Below, in pieces: positions 5,669-9,433 of a stretch of 9,433 bases of DNA. The notes beneath the pieces are model-generated. The model did not search any database, had not been told where the DNA came from, and was given only the letters and a program-made list of their open reading frames with translations. A program made the translations under genes and the position numbers. Numbering within the stretch: position 1 is the first letter of the stretch; every line of letters starts with the position of its first letter. Source of the DNA: Planctomycetota bacterium (GTDB lineage Bacteria; Planctomycetota; Planctomycetia; Pirellulales; S012-138). The DNA lies in the NCBI GenBank assembly GCA_026982835.1, contig JALSGI010000806.1, positions 1 through 9,433 of the forward strand. Direction: 5' to 3'.

Positions 5669-8110
5669 TCAGTGGTTGAACAAAAACTCGCGGCTGGTCA
5701 GCACGCTCCAGAACAGGTCCTCCAGCACCTCGCGGCGGGGGGCCTGTTTTTGGGCTTCTTTCAGCGCCGCCAGCACCCGCTGCTTTTCCTCGGCCGTGGG
5801 TCGCCGGCTCAGCGCCCGCAGGTACAACTGCTCCAGAATCTTCTCGTCGCTCCACCCGGCCGCAAGCCACCGCTGGAGCACGTTCCCTTTGCTCTTGAGC
5901 TTCTGGTTGATCGTCTGCCCGTTGGAAAGGTGCAACACCTGCGTCATGCTCGGCTCCTGCGAGCGTTCGCAGGCGCAGGTGGTCTCCCGCTTGGGGCGAC
6001 CGAAGGTCTTCAAAAAGTAGTTGTCCACGTTCGAGTCGGGCAGTTGCAGCGCCCGGTAGCCGCTGGGGTAGCCTTTGAACGGCGTGGGCACTCCCGTCAC
6101 CTGGCTTACTGCATCCAGCAGCACTTCGGCCTTGAGCCGCCGGGGGTAATAGCGGGCGTAGAACCGCCGATCGGCGGCGTTTTGCGGAAGCGGCTGGCTG
6201 CTGCGCTGGTAAGTGGCCGACTGGAGCACCAGCCGCATCAGGGCCTTCAGGTCCCAGTTGTGTTCCACCAGGTACTGGGCCAGGGCGTCCAGCAGCTGGG
6301 GGTTGCTTGCCGGGTTGGAGATGCGCAGGTCGTCCACCGCCTCCACCAGCCCCACGCCCATAAAGTTGGCCCAAACGCGGTTCACCACGGCCCGGGCAAA
6401 GTAGGGGTTCTGCGGGGAGGTGAGCCAGCGGGCCAGATGCTCGCGGCGGTTTTGAGGGCCTTCCAGCGGCAGCGGCTTTCCGTCCAGGGGCTGGGGCGGC
6501 TGGGGCTTGCCCCGCAGCGGCTGGATCACATCGCCGCGGCGGTCGTCGAACACGATAAAGTGTCCCGTGCCGGGAGCCTTCTTCAGCCGCACCCGGCCGA
6601 ACAGATTGGCCATGGCGAAGTACTGGTCGTTGGTCCACTTTTCCAGCGGATGGTTGTGGCACTTGGCGCAGTTGATCGAAAGGCCCAGGAAGGCCTGGCT
6701 TACCGTTTCGGCCGCATCCAGCGGGTCCTGGTGCAGCACGTAGAAGTTGGCCGCCCCGTTCTCCAGCGTGCTTCCCCGGGCGGTGACCAGGCGGCGCACG
6801 AACTGGTCCCAGGGCGTGTTGGCCGCCACCTGGTCGCGGATCCAGCGATAGTAGGCCCACATGGCCGGTTTTTTCAGCTTGCGGCTGTTCACCAGCAGCA
6901 GATCGCTCCACTGGTAGGCCCAGTAATCGACGAACTCTTCCCGCTGAAGCAACCGCTCGATGAGCCGCTTGCGTTTATCCGGCTGCGCGTCGGCCAAAAA
7001 CTGCTGCACTTCTTCCTCGGTGGGCAGCACGCCGATGGTGTCCAGATAGGTCCGGCGGATGAACTCCTCGTCTGAGCAGGGCGGCGAGGGGGGCAGGTTC
7101 AACTGTCGCAGCTTTTCCAGCACCAGCTCGTCGATCAGGTTATGAACCGGCGCCTGGGCAAACACTTCCGGCGGCACCTGGTTCGGGTAGGGCACCACCA
7201 CGCGGGCCAGCACGAGCTTGTTCAAGTACCACACCGTCACCGCCCCTTGGCCGTGGCCCATCACCTCCACGGTGCCTTGCTCGTCCACCTGGCAGACGCT
7301 GGCCTGGGTGGAGTTGTACTTGGCCCAGGCGGTAACGTCCTCGGTGTGCCCGTCGCTGAAATGGGCCAGCACCACCAGCGGCTCGCGGGCCCCTTTGTGC
7401 AGTTGCATCTCTTGTGGCAGCACTTCCAGGCGCACGATCCGCGGATCGTCCTCCTGCGGGGCGGGCATCCCCTGGGCGATCCATTGGGCCACCACCTGGT
7501 ATTCCCGCGAAGCCACATCCAGCCGCACGCCGCCTCCGTGGGGCAGGGCCCCGGTGGGCTTGAGCAGCAGGAGGCTGCGGCCTGGGTCGCTGGGCACCAC
7601 GCGCCGCGCCCCCACCTGCCGCACCAGCACGTCGTAGTCGCCGGGGGCGTCGTAGCCGCGCAGCGAAAGCCGAAAGCCGTTCTTTCCGGCCGCCGCACCG
7701 TGGCAGGCCCCGGAGTTGCAGGCCTTCTTCGTCAATACGCTTTGCACGTGGTTGCGGAAGCTCCATTGCCAGGGGCGGTCCATGCCGCGGACGGTCACCC
7801 GGGCCGAAACCTTCTGCCCGGCCACCGTGGCCGTGAGCACCGCCTGCCCGTTGGCAAGCGGCACCACCAGGCCCTCTTCCACTTCCACCACACCGGCCGG
7901 ATGGACCTGCCACTTGACCGGCTCCTGCACGCTGCCCAGGCTCAGCTCCCCTTGGAAGCGATGCACCAGCAGGCGCTGGCGGGCCTGGGGGCCGAAAAGC
8001 GAAATCTCCGGCGGCAGGATGCGCAACTGCGGCTTCGGCTCCTCGGCACCGGCAAGGCCGGCGGCAAGTAGCACCACAAGCCAAGTGGGCACAAGAGGCG
8101 TACCACGCAT
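5669..8110 (-). CDS. Secreted Ig-like / cytochrome-like / DUF1549 / DUF1553 (PSD1) protein
   Basis: An 813-residue protein, stop TGA at 5669-5671. I choose ATG 8110: it follows AAGGAG with 8 bases between and begins a clear signal peptide (about 1-22, Leu/Ala-rich, ending GLAGA). The frame extends upstream to 8185, but that adds a Pro-rich N-terminus that would bury the signal. Domains: Ig-like BIG2-type (about 28-108); cytochrome-like region (110-215) with CNSGACHG at 131-138, a CxxxxCH form common in planctomycete homologues rather than CxxCH; second BIG2-type (224-307); DUF1549 (about 320-525) with INCAKCHNHP at 479-488, a canonical CxxCH; DUF1553 (about 554-805) with NRVWANFMG near 577 and CACERSQEPSMTQ at 712-724. 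Length and order fit the planctomycete family. Biochemical role is unknown; envelope location and heme binding are inferred. Homologues are often paired with DUF1501, which here is divergent at 8995. Close to the PSCyt1 gene downstream, but separated by the repeat array. Confidence 0.93.
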   Translation of the reverse strand: MRGTPLVPTWLVVLLAAGLAGAEEPKPQLRILPPEISLFGPQARQRLLVHRFQGELSLGSVQEPVKWQVHPAGVVEVEEGLVVPLANGQAVLTATVAGQKVSARVTVRGMDRPWQWSFRNHVQSVLTKKACNSGACHGAAAGKNGFRLSLRGYDAPGDYDVLVRQVGARRVVPSDPGRSLLLLKPTGALPHGGGVRLDVASREYQVVAQWIAQGMPAPQEDDPRIVRLEVLPQEMQLHKGAREPLVVLAHFSDGHTEDVTAWAKYNSTQASVCQVDEQGTVEVMGHGQGAVTVWYLNKLVLARVVVPYPNQVPPEVFAQAPVHNLIDELVLEKLRQLNLPPSPPCSDEEFIRRTYLDTIGVLPTEEEVQQFLADAQPDKRKRLIERLLQREEFVDYWAYQWSDLLLVNSRKLKKPAMWAYYRWIRDQVAANTPWDQFVRRLVTARGSTLENGAANFYVLHQDPLDAAETVSQAFLGLSINCAKCHNHPLEKWTNDQYFAMANLFGRVRLKKAPGTGHFIVFDDRRGDVIQPLRGKPQPPQPLDGKPLPLEGPQNRREHLARWLTSPQNPYFARAVVNRVWANFMGVGLVEAVDDLRISNPASNPQLLDALAQYLVEHNWDLKALMRLVLQSATYQRSSQPLPQNAADRRFYARYYPRRLKAEVLLDAVSQVTGVPTPFKGYPSGYRALQLPDSNVDNYFLKTFGRPKRETTCACERSQEPSMTQVLHLSNGQTINQKLKSKGNVLQRWLAAGWSDEKILEQLYLRALSRRPTAEEKQRVLAALKEAQKQAPRREVLEDLFWSVLTSREFLFNH

Positions 8111-8118
8111 CGGCGGGA

Positions 8119-8124
8119 CTCCTT
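8119..8124 (-). promoter_or_regulatory. Ribosome binding site of the DUF1549/DUF1553 gene
   Basis: The minus strand reads AAGGAG (within AGGAAGGAGT, 8127-8118), 8 bases before ATG 8110. This decides the start: the upstream in-frame ATG at 8185 has no signal peptide directly behind it. Confidence 0.75.
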
Positions 8125-8268
8125 CCTGGCAGGAGTGTGGTGGAGGGCCTTCTATCCTGCCGGAGGGCCGATCCTCCAGATGCACTTGCGATTGCCGATC
8201 GGAACCGCTGCGGCAGGTTAAGCCTTATTGTGTACCAGGCCCCCCGGCTGAGGCAAGGTTTTGAAGGG

Positions 8269-8316
8269 CGTGGAGACTTGGGGGCGTGGGGGCTTGGAGG
8301 CATGGAGGCTTGGAGG
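8269..8316 (+). repeat. G-rich octamer tandem tract, six units
   Basis: In register: CGTGGAGA, CTTGGGGG, CGTGGGGG, CTTGGAGG, CATGGAGG, CTTGGAGG. The second base varies (G, T, A) while TGG is fixed. It precedes the hairpin cluster at 8320. A three-unit version lies at 4814-4837 on the other strand. Confidence 0.7.
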
Positions 8317-8319
8317 AGT

Positions 8320-8430
8320 GGCGAGCCGGGAGCGTAAGCTCCCGGAGGAGCGTGCGCACGTTAGTGCGGGGAGAAGCGGCGAGCCGCGTGCGTGAGCCCG
8401 CGGAGGAGCCCCCCGCGTCAGCGGGGGGAG
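8320..8430 (+). repeat. Four head-to-tail hairpins on one scaffold with different stems
   Basis: Four hairpins in the same orientation. (1) 8326-8345: CCGGGAGC, GTAA, GCTCCCGG. (2) 8355-8368: CGCAC, GTTA, GTGCG, with a decayed left arm. (3) 8384-8403: CCGCGTGC, GTGA, GCCCGCGG, one mismatch. (4) 8409-8428: CCCCCCGC, GTCA, GCGGGGGG. Left flanks read GGCGAG, GGAG, GGCGAG and GGAGGAG; right flanks AGGAG, GGAGAAG, AGGAG and AGAAAC. Stems begin 25-31 bp apart, so the flank of one nearly touches the next. Loops all fit G-T-N-A. Confidence 0.8.
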
Positions 8431-8480
8431 AAACCAAGTGGCCAGGAGCGAGCGGTAAATGGCGAATTACAACCGGCCAG

Positions 8481-8500
8481 CCACGCGTGTGAGCACGTGG
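8481..8500 (+). repeat. Hairpin repeat, GTGA loop
   Basis: CCACGCGT, GTGA, GCACGTGG. Five outer pairs, one C-A mismatch, then a G-C pair and a T-G wobble next to the loop. The left flank is GGCCAG, a variant of GGCGAG. Confidence 0.6.
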
Positions 8501-8541
8501 TCTTTCGTAGCACGACGGTGAATATCGCTTTGTTTTCGCAA

Positions 8542-8561
8542 CCGGGAGCTTACACTCCCGG
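8542..8561 (-). repeat. Hairpin repeat of the array A type
   Basis: CCGGGAG and CTCCCGG pair over 7 bp. On the minus strand it reads as stem, GTAA, stem with a left flank GGCGAG, like hairpin A of copies 4-6 of the 122-bp array but with a better-paired arm. It is followed on the plus strand by CTCGCCGTTTGG and a GCGTTTTCTTGC linker, as in the array unit. Confidence 0.7.
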
Positions 8562-8619
8562 CTCGCCGTTTGGTGTGAGAATCAGCGTTTTCTTGCTGCG
8601 GAGCGGAAACTCCAGCGAG

Positions 8620-8639
8620 CCGCAAGCGTGAGCACGCGG
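8620..8639 (+). repeat. Partly decayed hairpin repeat, GTGA loop
   Basis: CCGCAAGC, GTGA, GCACGCGG, with four outer pairs, two internal mismatches and two closing pairs. The left flank is AGCGAG. The short element GGAG-CGGAAA-CTCC lies just before it (8600-8613). Confidence 0.55.
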
Positions 8640-8669
8640 TTGATTAATGGCCGTTGCTATGCTGGCCAA

Positions 8670-8689
8670 CCGCCGGCTAACGCCAGCAG
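8670..8689 (-). repeat. Hairpin repeat, GTTA loop, paired with wobbles
   Basis: On the minus strand CTGCTGGC, GTTA, GCCGGCGG forms 8 pairs, two of them T-G wobbles, with left flank GGCGAG. Its stem is unlike its neighbours yet pairing is kept. Confidence 0.6.
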
Positions 8690-8725
8690 CTCGCCGTTGC
8701 AAGAATAAACGCTTTTTCTCGCACC

Positions 8726-8739
8726 GGTGCGGAAGCACC
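8726..8739. repeat. Short hairpin GGTGC-GGAA-GCACC, copy 3
   Basis: The 14-mer is preceded by CTCGCCGTTG (from 8689) and a GCTTTTTCTCGCACC linker, the same arrangement as before copy 2 at 5618. Confidence 0.7.
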
Positions 8740-8744
8740 ACCGC

Positions 8745-8772
8745 AAGACCCAAGACCCACGACCCAAGACCT
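8745..8772. repeat. 7-bp tandem tract (AAGACCC type), four units
   Basis: AAGACCC, AAGACCC, ACGACCC, AAGACCT in exact register, immediately before copy 4 of the GGTGC hairpin. Confidence 0.75.
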
Positions 8773-8774
8773 CC

Positions 8775-8788
8775 GGTGCGGAAGCACC
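8775..8788. repeat. Short hairpin GGTGC-GGAA-GCACC, copy 4
   Basis: Identical to copies 1-3 and 35 bp after copy 3 ends. Followed after two bases by the heptamer tract at 8791, exactly as copy 2 is followed by the tract at 5634. Confidence 0.7.
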
Positions 8789-8790
8789 CT

Positions 8791-8825
8791 GCGCAGGCCG
8801 CACGGCGCAAGCCACACACCGCAAG
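8791..8825. repeat. Degenerate 7-bp tandem tract (CGCAAG type), five units
   Basis: GCGCAGG, CCGCACG, GCGCAAG, CCACACA, CCGCAAG. Same period, composition and position relative to the short hairpin as 5634-5668. Confidence 0.6.
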
Positions 8826-8830
8826 AAACC

Positions 8831-8860
8831 TTGGTCCCCCGCCGCTCCTGCCGGTACAAT
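8831..8860 (+). promoter_or_regulatory. Candidate sigma-70-type promoter for the DUF1501 gene
   Basis: TTGGTC (8831-8836) and TACAAT (8855-8860) are separated by 18 bp. It begins right after the repeat-rich stretch ends, and predicts a leader of roughly 130 bases containing the hairpin at 8894. Based on box similarity only. Confidence 0.4.
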
Positions 8861-8893
8861 GGAGCCGCCGGCGCGGTGCTTCCACGGCTCTTT

Positions 8894-8909
8894 CCCGACT
8901 TGCGTCGGG
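8894..8909 (-). repeat. Hairpin in the DUF1501 leader, GCAA loop on minus strand
   Basis: CCCGAC and GTCGGG pair over 6 bp. On the minus strand the loop is GCAA and the flanks are GAGCCC on the left and AAAGAGCC on the right, close to the element at 4694. If the promoter at 8831 is used, it sits in the 5' UTR, where the transcript would carry the complementary TTGC loop. Confidence 0.55.
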
Positions 8910-8977
8910 GGCTCCGGTTGGTTGCCCGAACGCCGGAGTGCTGCTTGGCCATGGCGTTTTTCAAACAAGCCCTCCGC

Positions 8978-8984
8978 AGGTGAG
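8978..8984 (+). promoter_or_regulatory. Ribosome binding site of the DUF1501 gene
   Basis: AGGTGAG lies 10 bases before ATG 8995 and is the best Shine-Dalgarno-like match there. It supports ATG 8995 over the in-frame GTG 33 bases later. Confidence 0.5.
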
Positions 8985-8994
8985 ATCCCGCCCG

Positions 8995-9433
8995 ATGCAC
9001 TGCCGACGGTTTCAGCCCCCGCCGGTGAATCGCCGCCAGATGCTGGCCCAGTGTGCCAACGGCTTCGGGCTGGTGGCCCTGGCCGCGTTGATGAACGACC
9101 CGGCCTACGCGGCTCCCGGGCTGGGGGGAGCCGCACGGGGCGTGCCGCATCACCGCCCTCGGGCCAAGAATGTCATTTTTCTCTACATGGACGGCGGTCC
9201 CTCGCAGGTGGACACCTGGGACCCCAAGCCGCAACTGGCCAAGGAGCACGGCCAGCGGTTCAAGATGCGGGTGAAGCAGACCCAGTTCGACGACGTGGGC
9301 CGGGTGCTCAAGAGCCCCTGGCAGTTTCGCCGCTGGGGGGAAAGCGGCATCCCGGTCAGCGAGCTGTTCCCGAACCTGGCCCGCTGCGTGGACCGCCTGC
9401 TGGTGGTGCGCTCGATGACCTCCAACTTCTCCG
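8995..9433 (+). CDS. DUF1501 protein, N-terminal 146 residues (3' end outside window)
   Basis: The frame runs from ATG 8995 to the right edge without a stop. Residues 12-17 read NRRQML, followed by a hydrophobic stretch (about 18-33) and an AYA-A site near 39, the layout of a twin-arginine (Tat) export signal typical of DUF1501 proteins. The mature part opens with KNVIFLYMDGGPSQVDTWD (58-76), the family's first conserved motif; DUF1501 belongs to the alkaline phosphatase/sulfatase-like superfamily, and the Asp in MDGG corresponds to its first metal-binding position. KSPWQF, SELFPNLA and VVRSM follow in the usual order. The substrate is unknown. A GTG at residue 11 would also leave the RR motif intact and is the alternative start. 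The gene is divergent from DUF1549/DUF1553 instead of downstream of it on the same strand, the more usual order. Confidence 0.9.
   Translation, partial: MHCRRFQPPPVNRRQMLAQCANGFGLVALAALMNDPAYAAPGLGGAARGVPHHRPRAKNVIFLYMDGGPSQVDTWDPKPQLAKEHGQRFKMRVKQTQFDDVGRVLKSPWQFRRWGESGIPVSELFPNLARCVDRLLVVRSMTSNFS

Larger units (their letters stand above)
8111..8994. other. Repeat-rich intergenic region II between divergent genes (884 bp)
   Basis: It lies between the start codons of the DUF1549/DUF1553 gene (minus) and the DUF1501 gene (plus), so both promoters should be here. 8111-8265 is the minus-strand leader and upstream sequence; it has a small hairpin (GGAGG/CCTCC, 8162-8177) and an 8-bp palindrome CCGATCGG (8195-8202), neither with an assigned role. 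8269-8909 holds an octamer tract, family hairpins in both orientations, two GGTGC-GGAA-GCACC hairpins and two heptamer tracts. I find no protein gene or tRNA. Confidence 0.8.

Noticed and set aside
5427..7075. Long open frames overlapping the DUF1553 gene in other frames (about 490 and 540 codons)
   Set aside because: They overlap a well-supported gene and run into the tandem array; composition is that of high-GC shadow frames.
8111..8185. Upstream ATG at 8185 as start of the DUF1549/DUF1553 protein
   Set aside because: It would put 25 Pro-rich residues before a clear signal peptide, whereas ATG 8110 has AAGGAG at good spacing.
8859..8994. ATG at 8859 opening a frame across the DUF1501 start
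   Set aside because: It is in a different frame from DUF1501, shows no recognisable protein and overlaps the candidate promoter -10 box and a hairpin.
4588..8994. An insertion sequence or RAYT transposase that would mobilise the repeats
   Set aside because: No transposase-like protein is encoded in the window. Any mobilising enzyme would have to act from elsewhere.

Overview
The window looks like chromosomal DNA of a high-GC planctomycete, probably Pirellulales-like. The main evidence is three proteins with domains expanded mainly in Planctomycetota: a PSCyt1 cytochrome fused to WD40 and PPC domains, an Ig-like/cytochrome-like/DUF1549/DUF1553 protein, and a DUF1501 protein. Weak or absent Shine-Dalgarno sequences and long gaps between genes also fit. 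No database search was possible, so the taxon is an inference from protein families.

Layout. 1-890 (+): 3' part of a calcineurin-like metallophosphoesterase gene that runs off the left edge. 891-945: short tail-to-tail gap. 946-4587 (-): 1213-residue secreted protein with a c-type cytochrome domain, a seven-repeat WD40 propeller and two PPC regions. 4588-5668: non-coding gap full of small hairpins, with five complete 122-bp tandem repeats plus a partial sixth (4928-5568). 5669-8110 (-): 813-residue secreted DUF1549/DUF1553 protein. 8111-8994: a second non-coding gap with the same hairpin types and the same short tandem tracts. 8995-9433 (+): start of a DUF1501 gene that runs off the right edge.

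How the genes relate. DUF1549/DUF1553 and DUF1501 proteins are commonly encoded side by side in planctomycetes. Here they are divergent and share one long intergenic region. The PSCyt1-WD40-PPC gene lies downstream of the DUF1553 gene on the same strand, but 1081 bp of repeats make simple co-transcription doubtful. All three products carry export signals and two carry heme-type Cys motifs, so a joint role in the cell envelope is plausible; the biochemical function is unknown. The metallophosphoesterase is convergent and probably unrelated.

The most unusual content is in the two gaps. They hold more than twenty hairpins built on one plan: a GGCGAG-like left flank, a stem of about 8 bp that begins CC and ends GG, a four-base loop of the form G-Y-N-A, and a GAG-type right flank. 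Stem sequences differ between copies while pairing is kept. A second type has a GGTGC stem and a GGAA loop, and in both gaps it is followed two bases later by a degenerate 7-bp tandem tract. An 8-bp G-rich tandem tract also occurs in both gaps in opposite orientations. This looks like a REP/BIME-like or MITE-like modular repeat family. No transposase is visible in the window.
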